Source: Streptomyces davaonensis JCM 4913
GTDB taxonomy: Bacteria > Actinomycetota > Actinomycetes > Streptomycetales > Streptomycetaceae
Direction: 5' to 3'
NCBI RefSeq assembly: GCF_000349325.1
Contig: NC_020504.1
Span: forward strand, 9,342,326-9,406,325
Length of the DNA: 64,000 bases
Part shown: piece by piece, positions 50,248 through 59,506 of the stretch
Layout: each line of letters opens with the position of its first letter
How positions within the stretch are numbered: the stretch's first letter is position 1
Made by a program: the position numbers and the translations under genes
Notes under the pieces: generated by a model
What the model saw: the letters and a program-made list of their open reading frames with translations, nothing else
The model's database searches: none
What the model was told of the DNA's origin: nothing

Positions 50248-50582
50248 CTATTCGTCCTTGTTTTTGATGCGGGCTATGAGTGCTTCATCAGTGCTGAAAC
50301 GCCAGCCCTTTGCGGGAGATTGGGCGGCTGCGAGGTTGGATTGGACCAGGCGGGTGGTCGGGTGGTCCTTCCCCAGCACGGCCATGCACGTGCTGAAGGT
50401 CTTTTCCAGCAGAGGCAGGGCCAGCTGCCACCTGCCCATCGTCCCGTACGCGACTGCCAGTTGGTTCCTCGCGACCAGAGTCTCAGGATGGTTCTCACCC
50501 AGTTCCCGATCTGCCGTTGCCAGGGCTTGCTCATAGAGCGGAACTGCTCTGTCCATTTGGTTGGCGGAGGCATAGGCAGTCG
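50248..50582 (-). pseudogene. TPR-protein C-terminal fragment cut by an IS
   Basis: About 111 residues, stop at 50248-50250. Tetratricopeptide repeats typical of NB-ARC/TPR regulators are clear: M-D-R-A-V-P-L-Y-E-Q-A-L, G-E-N-H-P-E-T-L-V-A-R-N-Q-L-A, W-Q-L-A-L-P-L-L-E-K-T, and K-D-H-P-T-T. The frame enters directly from the left end of the IS701-type element at CTAG 50583-50586, and sequence beyond the far side of the IS stack does not continue the TPR pattern, so the 5' part has been lost. Confidence 0.8.
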
Positions 50583-50586
50583 CTAG

Positions 50587-52028
50587 TAGGGCTTGGTCAG
50601 GTCGGTTGTGGTGTTGCGTGTCCTGCTGGGCCGGTGTGGCGTTGAGAGTGTGTGACTCCGGACGAGATTGCGTTGGTGCGTGGTGAGTTGGAGACGTTCG
50701 CGGCGGAGGTGTTCGAGCCGTTTGCGCGCAGGGATCAGCGACGGTGGGGGCAGGTCTATCTGCGGGGGCTGCTGACCGACGGGCAGCGTAAATCGGTCGA
50801 GCCGATGGCCGCCCGCCTGGGTGAGGACGGGAACCGGCAGGCACTGGCCAACTTCATCACCACCAGTCCCTGGGACCCGGCACACATCCGGGCCCAGCTC
50901 GCCTGGCGGATGGAGGAGAGGATCGGGCCCGACGCCTTCGTCTTCGACGACACAGGGTTCCTCAAGGACGGGACTGCCTCGGCGTGTGTGTCGCGGCAGT
51001 ACACCGGCACGGCCGGCAAGGTCACCAATTGCCAGGTCGGCGTCTCCCTCCACCTCGCGTCCGACCACGCCTCGGCGGCGGTCAACTGGCGGTTGTTCCT
51101 GCCCCAGAGCTGGGATCCCGCCTCGCCGAAGGCCGATGCGGACAAGGTCGCCCGCCGCACAGCCTGCGGTATCCCGGACGATGTCGGGCATGTGGAGAAG
51201 TGGCAGCTGGCCCTGGATATGCTCGACGAGACCCGCTCCTGGGGCATCGAGGTGCCGCTGGCCGTCGCGGACGCCGGATACGGTGACGCCGCCGCGTTCC
51301 GGAACGGACTGCAGGAACGCGGCCTGAACTACGTGGTGGGGATCTCCACCACGCTGTCTGCCCAGCCCGCCGACGCGGTGCCGGTGGCCGAACCGCACTC
51401 CGGGTCCGGACGCCCGCCGGTGGCGAAGTATCCCGACAAGCCGCGGCCGGTGAAGGAGCTGGTCATCGCGGCGGGCCGGAAGGCGGCCCGGCCGGTGCAG
51501 TGGCGGGAGGGCTCCCGGCCCGGCACCGGCCGCTCCGGCCGCAAGCGGATGTACTCCCGCTTCGTGGCGCTGCGGATCCGGCCCGCCGGACGCGAGGTCC
51601 GCCAGCACGTCGACGGCCCGGAACTGCCTGTGTGCTGGCTGCTGGCCGAATGGCCGGCCGGCGAGAGCGAGCCGGTGCAGTACTGGCTGTCCGACCTGCC
51701 CTCCGGCATGCCCCTGACCACACTGGTCCGCCTCGCCAAACTCCGCTGGCGCATCGAGCACGACTACCGGGAGATGAAACAGGCCCTGGGACTCGCCCAC
51801 TTCGAGGGCCGGACCTGGAACGGATGGCACCACCACGTCACCCTCGTCTCCGTCGCGCACGCCTTCTGCACGCTGCAACGACTGGCCCGGACCCCAAAAG
51901 AAGCAGCGCCGGCCTGAGCCTCTACCAAGTCGTCCGCGAGCTACAGACACTCCTCGCCCTTTGGGCCGGCGCCTGCCCCACCTGCCACCGGGACATACCC
52001 ACACCCATACGAACCTGACCAAGCCCTA
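50587..52028. mobile_element. IS701-type insertion sequence flanked by CTAG
   Basis: Inverted repeats TAGGGCTTGGTCAGGT at 50587-50602 and their reverse complement at 52013-52028. Direct repeat CTAG at 50583-50586 and 52029-52032, the 4-base target preference known for IS701-type elements. The right CTAG is itself interrupted after CTA by the next IS. Confidence 0.88.
50652..51917 (+). CDS. IS701 family transposase
   Basis: 421 residues from GTG 50652. Catalytic blocks: F-D-D-T-G-F-L-K near residue 98 (first Asp), A-D-A-G-Y-G-D near 208 (second Asp) and I-E-H-D-Y-R-E-M-K near 370 (Glu). The frame stops at 51917 after T-P-K-E-A-A-P-A. The usual C-terminus (L-S-L-Y-Q-V-V-R-E-L-Q-T-L-L-A-L-W) continues in the -1 frame to 52018. 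The shift falls on CCCAAAA in the correct phase (A-C-C, C-C-A, A-A-A), a standard slippery heptamer, so a longer product of about 454 residues may be made by programmed frameshifting. Confidence 0.88.
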   Translation: MTPDEIALVRGELETFAAEVFEPFARRDQRRWGQVYLRGLLTDGQRKSVEPMAARLGEDGNRQALANFITTSPWDPAHIRAQLAWRMEERIGPDAFVFDDTGFLKDGTASACVSRQYTGTAGKVTNCQVGVSLHLASDHASAAVNWRLFLPQSWDPASPKADADKVARRTACGIPDDVGHVEKWQLALDMLDETRSWGIEVPLAVADAGYGDAAAFRNGLQERGLNYVVGISTTLSAQPADAVPVAEPHSGSGRPPVAKYPDKPRPVKELVIAAGRKAARPVQWREGSRPGTGRSGRKRMYSRFVALRIRPAGREVRQHVDGPELPVCWLLAEWPAGESEPVQYWLSDLPSGMPLTTLVRLAKLRWRIEHDYREMKQALGLAHFEGRTWNGWHHHVTLVSVAHAFCTLQRLARTPKEAAPA

Positions 52029-52031
52029 CTA

Positions 52032-53160
52032 GTGTCCTGAGTCGTTAGTTCGCTTGCGGTTGTAGGGTGGGGCGGTGCCTGGTCCGAAGCCGTTGCCGCT
52101 GGAACTGTCCGATCACGAACGCCGGGTGCTGCGGGGTTGGTTGCGCAAACAGACCGCCTCGCAGGCGCTGGTGTTGCGGTCGAGGGTCGTGCTGGCGTGC
52201 GCGGAGGGCATGTCGAACGCGCGGGTCGCGGATGACCTGGGTGTCTCGCGGGAGACGGTGCGCAAGTGGCGGTCCCGGTTCGCCGCGGACCGGCTGGAGG
52301 GTCTGGTGGACCGGCCGCGTCCGGGGCCGCCGCGGAAGATCACGGACGAGCAGGTCGAAGCTCTGGTCGCCAGGACGCTCGGCCAGGCGCCGCCGACGGG
52401 TGATTCGCACTGGTCGACGCGTTCGATGGCCGATGCCGCGGGCATGTCGCAGTCGGCTGTCTCGCGGATCTGGCGGGCGTTCGGCCTCAAACCGCACATC
52501 GTGGAGACCTGGAAACTGTCGACCGACCCGCAGTTCGTGACCAAGGTCCGCGACGTGGTGGGCATTTACCTGTCCCCGCCGGAGAACGCCCTGGTTCTGG
52601 CGGTCGACGAGAAGTCGCAGATACAGGCCTTGGACCGGACCCAGCCAGTGCTGCCGATGGCGCCGACCACGCCGGCGAGGATGACGCACGACTACGTCCG
52701 GCATGGCACAACCAGCTTGTTCGCCGCCCTGGACATCGCCTCTGGCTCGGTCATCGCCCAGCACTACCGCCGCCACCGCCACCAGGAGTTCCTTCGCTTC
52801 CTGAAGGTCATCGACGCGGCCGTTCCCAAGCACCTCGAACTCCACCTGATCCTGGACAACTACGCCACCCACAAGACCGAGCCGGTCAAGAAGTGGCTGC
52901 TTCGGCATCCCCGCTTCCATCTGCACTTCACTCCCACCTCGGCGTCCTGGCTCAACCTCGTCGAGCGCTGGTTCGCGGAGCTGACCTGCCGCAAACTCCG
53001 CCGCTCGGCCCACCGCAGCGTCGTCGAACTGGAACGGGACATCCGCGGCTGGATCAACGAGTGGAACAAGAGCCCCAAGCCGTTCGTCTGGACGAAGACC
53101 GCCGACGACATCCTCGACACTCTTGCCGCGTACTGCACACGAATTAACGACTCAGGACAC
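52032..53160. mobile_element. IS630-type insertion sequence (copy 1)
   Basis: Ends GTGTCCTGAGTCGTTA at 52032-52047 and the reverse complement at 53145-53160, flanked by TA at 52030-52031 and 53161-53162. The left TA is the middle of the IS701 target copy CTAG. Confidence 0.88.
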
Positions 53161-53163
53161 TAG
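52075..53163 (+). CDS. IS630 family transposase
   Basis: 362 residues, intact. N-terminal helix-turn-helix (N-A-R-V-A-D-D-L-G-V-S-R-E-T-V-R-K-W), a linker, then the DDE domain: V-D-E-K-S-Q-I-Q-A-L near residue 183, L-D-N-Y-A-T-H-K near 266 and L-N-L-V-E-R-W-F near 302. The stop TAG is completed by the TA target duplication at 53161-53162. Likely active. Confidence 0.92.
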   Translation: MPGPKPLPLELSDHERRVLRGWLRKQTASQALVLRSRVVLACAEGMSNARVADDLGVSRETVRKWRSRFAADRLEGLVDRPRPGPPRKITDEQVEALVARTLGQAPPTGDSHWSTRSMADAAGMSQSAVSRIWRAFGLKPHIVETWKLSTDPQFVTKVRDVVGIYLSPPENALVLAVDEKSQIQALDRTQPVLPMAPTTPARMTHDYVRHGTTSLFAALDIASGSVIAQHYRRHRHQEFLRFLKVIDAAVPKHLELHLILDNYATHKTEPVKKWLLRHPRFHLHFTPTSASWLNLVERWFAELTCRKLRRSAHRSVVELERDIRGWINEWNKSPKPFVWTKTADDILDTLAAYCTRINDSGH

Positions 53164-54582
53164 TGTGATGCGCCGGAAATTGCGGACTTAAGTCTGTAGG
53201 CTGTTTTCATGGCGTCTCGGGGTCCTCGTGCTGTCGAAGTCGTGCTGTCCGTCGAGGAGCGTGCGGAGTTGGCACGTTGGGCGGGCGGCGCGGTCTCGGC
53301 TCGTGTGGCGGAGCGGGCCCGGATCGTTCTGGCCTGTGCGGACGGGGCGTCAAACACCGCTGTGGCAGCGGGCTTCGGGGTGAGTACGGAGACGGTGCGC
53401 AAGTGGCGCTCGCGGTTCGTGGCCGGGCGGATGGCGGGCCTGGTGGACGAGCCCCGGTCGGGTCGGCGCAAGCCGGAGTTGGTGCTGTCCGAGGCCGAGC
53501 GGGCGGAGTTGACGCGCTGGGCGCGGCGGGCGAAGACCGCGCAGTTCCTGGCGCTGCGGGCAAGGATCGTGCTGCGGTGCGCGGAAGGCGGGACGAACAA
53601 GGAGATCGCCGCCGAACTCGGTGTATCGCACGGAACGGTGAACCGCTGGCGGTCGAGGTTCATCCGCTTGCGGCTGGACGGACTGACCGATGAGCCGCGT
53701 CCCGGCCGGCCGCCCTCGATCCTGCTCGACCAGATCGAAGACGTGCTCACCGCGACCTTGGAGTCCACCCCGGGCAGAGACACGCACTGGTCGCGGGCCT
53801 CGATGGCCCAGCGTTCCGGCCTGTCGAAGTCCACGATCGGGCGGATCTGGAAGAAGTTCGACCTCAAGCCGCATCTGCAGGATGCCTTCAAGCTCTCCAC
53901 CGACCCGCAGTTCGTCTCCAAGGTCGTCGATGTCGTCGGCCTGTACCACCATCCGCCCGAGAAGGCGGTGGTGTTGTGCGTGGACGAGAAGGCCCAAATC
54001 CAGGCGCTGGACCGCTCCCAGCCCGTCCTGCCGATGATGCCGGGCATGCCCGAACGTCGCACCCACGACTACTACCGGCACGGCATCACCAGCCTGTTCG
54101 CCGCGTTCAACATCGCCGACGGCACTGTCATATCGGAACTGCACCGACGCCACCGGGCCATCGAGTTCAAGAAATTCCTCACCCGGATCGACAAGGCAGT
54201 GCCCGCCGGACTCGACGTCCACCTGGTCTGCGACAACTACGCCACCCACAACACCCCCGAGATCAAGACGTGGCTGGGCAAACACCCCCGCTTCCACGTC
54301 CACTTCACCCCCACCGGCTCCTCCTGGATGAACCAGGTCGAGCGGTGGTTCGGCCTGCTGACCGACAAGCTCATCCGCCGCGGCGTCCACACCTCCGTGA
54401 AGGCACTGGAGCAAGACATCAGAGCCTGGATCGACACCTGGAACGAGAACCCACGGCCCTTCGCCTGGACCAAGACCGCCGACGAGATCCTCAACTCGCT
54501 CGCCGACTACCTCACCAAAATCAACCCACCAACCACCGATACCTGACAGGAACTTAGAGCCGTCATTTCTGGCGCATCACAC
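53163..54582. mobile_element. IS630-type insertion sequence (copy 2)
   Basis: Ends GTGTGATGCGCC at 53163-53174 and the reverse complement at 54571-54582, the imperfect repeat extending to about 23 bases. Flanked by TA at 53161-53162 and 54583-54584. The left TA is also the right target copy of IS630 copy 1, so copy 2 inserted there. The G at 54585 completes the original CTAG. Confidence 0.85.
53209..54546 (+). CDS. IS630 family transposase with duplicated helix-turn-helix region
   Basis: 445 residues, about 80 longer than the copy at 52075. The extra length is at the N-terminus: R-I-V-L-A-C-A-D-G-A-S-N-T-A-V-A-A-G-F-G followed by V-R-K-W-R-S-R-F (residues about 43-78) is repeated as R-I-V-L-R-C-A-E-G-G-T-N and V-N-R-W-R-S-R-F (about 119-155). 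The DDE domain is complete: V-D-E-K-A-Q-I-Q-A-L, C-D-N-Y-A-T-H-N and M-N-Q-V-E-R-W-F. The doubled binding domain may alter end recognition. Confidence 0.9.
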   Translation: MASRGPRAVEVVLSVEERAELARWAGGAVSARVAERARIVLACADGASNTAVAAGFGVSTETVRKWRSRFVAGRMAGLVDEPRSGRRKPELVLSEAERAELTRWARRAKTAQFLALRARIVLRCAEGGTNKEIAAELGVSHGTVNRWRSRFIRLRLDGLTDEPRPGRPPSILLDQIEDVLTATLESTPGRDTHWSRASMAQRSGLSKSTIGRIWKKFDLKPHLQDAFKLSTDPQFVSKVVDVVGLYHHPPEKAVVLCVDEKAQIQALDRSQPVLPMMPGMPERRTHDYYRHGITSLFAAFNIADGTVISELHRRHRAIEFKKFLTRIDKAVPAGLDVHLVCDNYATHNTPEIKTWLGKHPRFHVHFTPTGSSWMNQVERWFGLLTDKLIRRGVHTSVKALEQDIRAWIDTWNENPRPFAWTKTADEILNSLADYLTKINPPTTDT

Positions 54583-54747
54583 TAGCCTCGATCTTTCGTG
54601 ATGGGCCGCCGACGGAGTCGGGGGCCCATTTCGTTGTCGGTGGCTGTGGCCGTGCAGGTTGAGGGCCCGGGTGTCGTCTCGGGTGGACGCCGGGTTCCAC
54701 TGCTCCGGGCTGGCGCGTTGTCTTGTAGGGACAGGTGAGTTGGCTGG

Positions 54748-56094
54748 TCAGCCAGGGTTTGGCAGGGGTGCGAGCCGTTCGAGGGCGTCAGTGATCTCGT
54801 GGGTCCAGGGCCAATGGTGGGCGAGGCGGAGGATGCGGCGTCGGCCGGTGGTGACGAGCTGGCCGGCCGCGGAGAACAGGCGCAACCGCAGGCGGCGGGG
54901 TTCCCAGAGCCGGGTCTGACCGGTCAGGGCGAGCATGGGCATCCAGGCCAGCAGGTCGAGGGCGATCTGAACGATCTCCAGCCAGATGCCGTTCTGCGCG
55001 GTGTCGTGCAGGGGCAGGTTGCGCAGTCCGGTCGCTCGCGCAGCCCGGATGCGGTCCTCCGCGCGGGCTCGTAACCGGTGGCGGAGTTCGAGTCCGGCGA
55101 TCGGCTGGTTGAGGGTGTTGGTGGCGAAGCAGGTGATCCGCATGCCGTGCGCGTCCGTGATCCTCAACTGGGCTCCGGGATGGGGCCGTTCCTTGCGGAC
55201 GATCAACCGAATGCCCTGCGGCCAGCCGTCGAGCAGGTCTCCGGTGAGTTCGGCGACCCAGGCCTCGTCACGGACCTCGCCGTCCGATTCGACCGCAGGC
55301 GTCCAGGCCGATGCGGGGATCTTCAGAACATGCTCGTGGATGGCCTCGGTGATCACCATGCCGACCGAATAGGACAGCCAACGTCCGCGCTGGGCGAGCC
55401 AGGCCACGAACTCGTGGGTGCCGCCCGCGCAATCACAGCGGATCAGTGTCCGCCGTCCCCGCCGGTATTTCTTGGGCAGTTGAGCGAGGGCGAGGCGAGC
55501 GACGGTGATGTGGTCGGCGGCCGAGTTCGAGCCCGCGTTGCCGGGCCGGAGGTGGGCTGCGACAGGTTCGCCGGTTCCTCCCGGGCCGTGGTCGACGAAG
55601 CCCATGAGTGGATGGTGTCCGTAGGTCTTCTTCCAGGTCGGGGCCGCGTCCTGCTTGTCCGAGTGCGCGACGACCAGGACCCCGTCCAGGTCCACGGTCA
55701 CCTGCCTGCCGGCATCAGGAGCCCGACCGCCGGCCAACTCCCATACTTTTTTGCGGACTTCGGAACGTGCGGCGCGGATCGCGGTCAGCGCCTTCTCGCC
55801 GGAGGCGGCAAGGGTGCCGATCAAACGGGAGACCGTCGGATCGGAGGCGACTGGGCCGAACACACCCGGCTCGGCCCGCAGCATGGCGACGTCGGCCAGG
55901 CAGTCGCCGCCGAGTGCGACCGCCAGGGCGAGGTCCACGAGCATCTTGCCGGGGTCGTGGACGGCTCGCGGTCTCCGCCACGGGGTCAGGGCTGCGGATA
56001 TCGCCTGGTCAAGGCCGATCTTGCGGACCGTTTCGACCAACAGGACCGAACCGGCCTGCGACCACGGCCCGGCCGTCATCCCGGACAAGGACAT
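54748..56094 (-). CDS. IS1380 family transposase
   Basis: 448 residues, intact, start ATG 56094. Family blocks: D-L-D-G-V-L-V-V-A-H-S-D-K-Q near residue 135 (first Asp), R-C-D-C-A-G-G-T-H near 217 (second Asp) and a C-terminal helical region with the Glu. The right end of the element is probably near 56250, where CGCGAGGTTAGG meets the truncated IS1182-type gene; the left end, expected near 54600-54740, was not identified, so the element limits are uncertain. Confidence 0.88.
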   Translation of the reverse strand: MSLSGMTAGPWSQAGSVLLVETVRKIGLDQAISAALTPWRRPRAVHDPGKMLVDLALAVALGGDCLADVAMLRAEPGVFGPVASDPTVSRLIGTLAASGEKALTAIRAARSEVRKKVWELAGGRAPDAGRQVTVDLDGVLVVAHSDKQDAAPTWKKTYGHHPLMGFVDHGPGGTGEPVAAHLRPGNAGSNSAADHITVARLALAQLPKKYRRGRRTLIRCDCAGGTHEFVAWLAQRGRWLSYSVGMVITEAIHEHVLKIPASAWTPAVESDGEVRDEAWVAELTGDLLDGWPQGIRLIVRKERPHPGAQLRITDAHGMRITCFATNTLNQPIAGLELRHRLRARAEDRIRAARATGLRNLPLHDTAQNGIWLEIVQIALDLLAWMPMLALTGQTRLWEPRRLRLRLFSAAGQLVTTGRRRILRLAHHWPWTHEITDALERLAPLPNPG

Positions 56095-56253
56095 GGGGAT
56101 AGGACCCGATAGGCTGCTTCACCTGGAAAGTGCCTCCGACAGGGGCGGGAACAAGGACCTCAGCAATCCTCATTCTCGCTGTTCAGAGGCTCTTTCTGCT
56201 TCCCTGACCGCCTGCCGGACAGCCCGCTTCATGAAAGCGCGAGGTTAGGAGTT

Positions 56254-56814
56254 CTAAGGGGTGACAAGAGCGGCCAGCCACTCCTCGCCTCGCAGAGCGA
56301 GCTCCTCCAGCGCACAGCGCAAGGTCTCGGCGACCAGTTCACCACGGTTCAGACGCCGAACGGCCGCCAGCACGTGGGTGGGATCGGTCCGGATCCGTCC
56401 CCGCCGCTTGACCAGCCCCGCCTCAGCGAGCCGGTCCACGACCAGCGCCAACAGCCTGTCCGCGCGGGCGCCCTGCGCCACCCGGTCACGGAATTCGCTC
56501 AGGACCGTGAAGTCGAACCCCGGATCATGCAGTTCGAGGCCGAGACAATACTTCCAGTCCAGACGACGGCGAACTGCCTCTGCCGCCTGCCGGTCGGTGA
56601 GGTTCTCCGCGTACTGCAGCACCGATACCAGCGCCAACTGCGCTGGCGACAGCCCACGTCGCCCGTCAGTCGGATACCAGTCGGCGAAGTCGCCATCCGT
56701 GAACAGGCTGTCCAATCGATCACGTACCCACATGGCGGCCGTGCCCTGCGGATTACTCGCCCGCGCCATCCGCACCGTCAACGGCGGAATCGCCCGCCCC
56801 GACCTCGAACCCAT
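56254..56814 (-). pseudogene. IS1182 family transposase, 5' fragment
   Basis: About 186 codons from ATG 56814. The N-terminal family blocks L-A-L-V-S-V-L-Q-Y-A-E-N-L-T-D-R and L-G-L-E-L-H-D-P-G-F-D-F are present, then H-V-L-A-A-V-R-R-L-N-R; the frame ends abruptly at 56254 where IS1380 sequence begins. The catalytic two thirds are missing. A third IS1182-type sequence, different from both complete copies. Confidence 0.85.
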
Positions 56815-57086
56815 CGCCACCGCGGCCACCCCTCCGACCGCCGAAACCGCCCCGCTCCCACCAGCGCAGCACCACGAGAACATCAACTCACGGGCGGCCA
56901 GCAGACTTCACCTCACCGAGTGAAGATCACCAACAGCATCCGGAACTGCGGACAGAGCCAAAATTCGAGATCCGCATCATGATGACAGTCTCGGCGCAAA
57001 CCGGGCAGCAGGCCGACAGGCCGGTCCCCTCGCGCATCTCCGCGTTTCCAGGATACGCAGCGTTGCTGCGGTCATGATGTTCTGTT

Positions 57087-59195
57087 ATGGGGAGAGAGCG
57101 CTGGCTGGCACGCGCGTACGGGGCAATCTGTGCGGTGGCAGTAGGGGTGGCTATCGCGATCGGATGGCGGACCCTGCCCAGGGTCGCGGCAGGTGAAGCC
57201 GATCCGGTGGGCGCGGCGATCGGCCTCGTGGGGCTGGCGGCCGGTATCTGGTCGGGATGGCTTACTGTGCGGTCCCTGCGCTGGCAGGAAACCAACCTCA
57301 CGGAAGTGGCGGGGAGGTTGGCTGTGGAGGTGCTGGCCGCTGAGCGGGAAGCACGGCGGCAGTTGCTGGGCGACCATGACAAGACCATCGATTTGGAGTT
57401 CGCTCTTCTTCCCGCGCCGGCCCATGACGCGGCAGGTGCTCGCCCGCAGGGGCACCTGGACGATGTGGTGGGCTACTACCAGGACCTACGGCCTGGGCGG
57501 ATGGTGATCACGGGGGAACCAGGGGCGGGCAAGACCGTTTTGGCCCTCGAGTTGATGCTGGGCTTGTTGACGAAGCGTAAGCCTGATGACCCCGTACCAG
57601 TGAGGCTCTCTCTTGCGTCCTGGGGCGATGAGTTGCCGCTGGCCGACTGGATCGCCCGCCACCTCACCGAGGCCTACCGCCTTCCCGCCGTCACGGCCAG
57701 TGCTCTGGTCAAGGCTCGACGTGTGCTGCCGGTGCTGGACGGTCTTGACGAGATGGACGCTGATTCCGAGCCGGGGTATGACTCCCGGGCCGGGCATGCC
57801 CTTCGCAGACTGAACTCCTATCAGCAGGGTTTGGACAAGGCGGAGCTGGTTCTGACCTGTCGCCGTCGGACGTACCAGGCGCTGGAAGCTTTGCGGGTGT
57901 GGACCCAGGACGCCGCGCGGGTTGAGATCCACAGGGTTGACGGAGCCATGGCACGGGAGTTCTTTTCTCGACGGGTCGATGATCTGACCCGCTGGCGGGA
58001 GGTGCTGGAGTCGTTTGGGCGGAATCCGCAGGGTCCGTTGGCCACAGGCTTGTCCACCCCGTGGCGGTTAACCCTGGCGGTAACGGTTTACGAGCAGCGT
58101 GACCCGCGCACCGGTCGCTATCTGCGTGATCCCCGAGCCCTGCTCAGCTCAGCGTTGGACACCGCTGACGCGGTAGGTGCGCATCTGCTCGCATCTTTCA
58201 TTCCTGCTGTGACAGCTCTTCATCCGGGACCGAGGGGCGTTTCGTACAGTCCCCAGCAGGTCCGCGCCTGGCTTACCGTGCTGGGCTCCTACCTCCACCG
58301 CAATGGTGCGACGGCCAGAACGGTTGGCGGCCGGGCGCTGTCCGGAACCGACATCGTGCTGCATGAGTTGTGGCCACTGGCAGGTACTCGCCTGCCCCGG
58401 GCCGCCACAGTTGCACTGGTCGCCATGACATGGGTAACCGGTTCTGCCATCCTGCTCGCTCAGGTGCCTACAGGCTTCAGCCAGGGGCAGCTCTTAGCCG
58501 CAGGACTGGTCGTCCTGGCTGCGATGTGGATGATGCTTATGGCATGGGGCATCCTCTGGCCGCAGCCCAGCCGGGCCGATCTGCGACGGCTTCGGTCGTC
58601 CGCTGGTCGGCGCAGCTTTGCAAAGTGGTTCATGGTCGGACCGCTGGGCGTACTCGCGTTCGGATTCACATTCGGCCTCACTGGTCGGGGGCTGGGCATC
58701 CTCGTGTTCGGACTCGTGGTCGGCATCCTGGGCGGCCTCACAGGCGCTCTCGAAGCGTCCGGGACGTTGGGAGTCGTTAGCCCCAAAGACATCGTGCGAG
58801 ATGATTTCGCGCTCGGACTCGCCGTCGGGTTGACGGGCGTGCTCGTGTTCGAAGTCGCGGCCGGCCTCACGGGCCAGCCGGCGGAAGTGCTCGCATTCGG
58901 ACTCGCGATCGCCTTGACATTTGAGCTTGTGGGCGCGCTCAGGGGTGTGATCGTGTTCGGGCTCTCAGGTGGGCTCTCAGCGGGGCTTTCGGGCGGACTC
59001 TCTGCGGGGCTCGGGGGCCTGCGGTATGTCGCGTTCTTGCTGTGCACCCGCCGATGGAGCGGCCGGTGGCTTCCGTGGAGACTGGGTCGATTCCTCCACT
59101 GGTGCTACGGCGCAGGCCTGATTCGAGTAGCCGGGATCGCCTACCAGTTCCGGCACCGCGAACTCCAGGACTACCTCGCCACCACTGGCACGTGA
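57087..59195 (+). CDS. Membrane NACHT ATPase 1
   Basis: 702 residues. Two N-terminal membrane segments (about 8-27 and 40-60) are followed by a NACHT ATPase: Walker A G-E-P-G-A-G-K-T at about residues 144-151 and Walker B V-L-P-V-L-D-G-L-D-E-M near 213-223. The C-terminal half has seven or more hydrophobic segments rich in Gly/Leu (residues about 440-650), then a basic stretch and the tail Y-Q-F-R-H-R-E-L-Q-D-Y-L-A. STAND NACHT proteins are signalling or antiphage sensors; here both ends are in the membrane. The next gene is a related protein with the same tail. Not interrupted, unlike its surroundings. Confidence 0.82.
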   Translation: MGRERWLARAYGAICAVAVGVAIAIGWRTLPRVAAGEADPVGAAIGLVGLAAGIWSGWLTVRSLRWQETNLTEVAGRLAVEVLAAEREARRQLLGDHDKTIDLEFALLPAPAHDAAGARPQGHLDDVVGYYQDLRPGRMVITGEPGAGKTVLALELMLGLLTKRKPDDPVPVRLSLASWGDELPLADWIARHLTEAYRLPAVTASALVKARRVLPVLDGLDEMDADSEPGYDSRAGHALRRLNSYQQGLDKAELVLTCRRRTYQALEALRVWTQDAARVEIHRVDGAMAREFFSRRVDDLTRWREVLESFGRNPQGPLATGLSTPWRLTLAVTVYEQRDPRTGRYLRDPRALLSSALDTADAVGAHLLASFIPAVTALHPGPRGVSYSPQQVRAWLTVLGSYLHRNGATARTVGGRALSGTDIVLHELWPLAGTRLPRAATVALVAMTWVTGSAILLAQVPTGFSQGQLLAAGLVVLAAMWMMLMAWGILWPQPSRADLRRLRSSAGRRSFAKWFMVGPLGVLAFGFTFGLTGRGLGILVFGLVVGILGGLTGALEASGTLGVVSPKDIVRDDFALGLAVGLTGVLVFEVAAGLTGQPAEVLAFGLAIALTFELVGALRGVIVFGLSGGLSAGLSGGLSAGLGGLRYVAFLLCTRRWSGRWLPWRLGRFLHWCYGAGLIRVAGIAYQFRHRELQDYLATTGT

Positions 59196-59506
59196 ATTGG
59201 TTCGCGCTGGCCAACTACGACACTCAGGCTGGCCATCTGAAGGGTTCTGACCGCGCTTGCGTGACGACTACGCCAGAGGCCGACTGTGCACTACGTCGCC
59301 GGGCTGAGGCGTCATGGAGGAGCGGCCACAGCCCGCTAGCTGGCCGCTGCGCGCCCATGGTCAGGTGCCACGCCACGACGACCATCGGCAGCACCGAGCA
59401 GACAGTTTGATCCGAATAATGCAGTTTCATGCCTGAGTTCCCCTGATGTGGTGAACCTGGCCGCTCTCAGTAGAGTCCAATCTCTTGCACCCGTACGGTG
59501 CGGCCC
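59196..59506. other. 310 bases between the two NACHT genes
   Basis: No supported gene. A 68-codon minus-strand frame (59224-59430) has no recognisable family. The spacing suggests that NACHT 2 has its own promoter. Confidence 0.35.
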
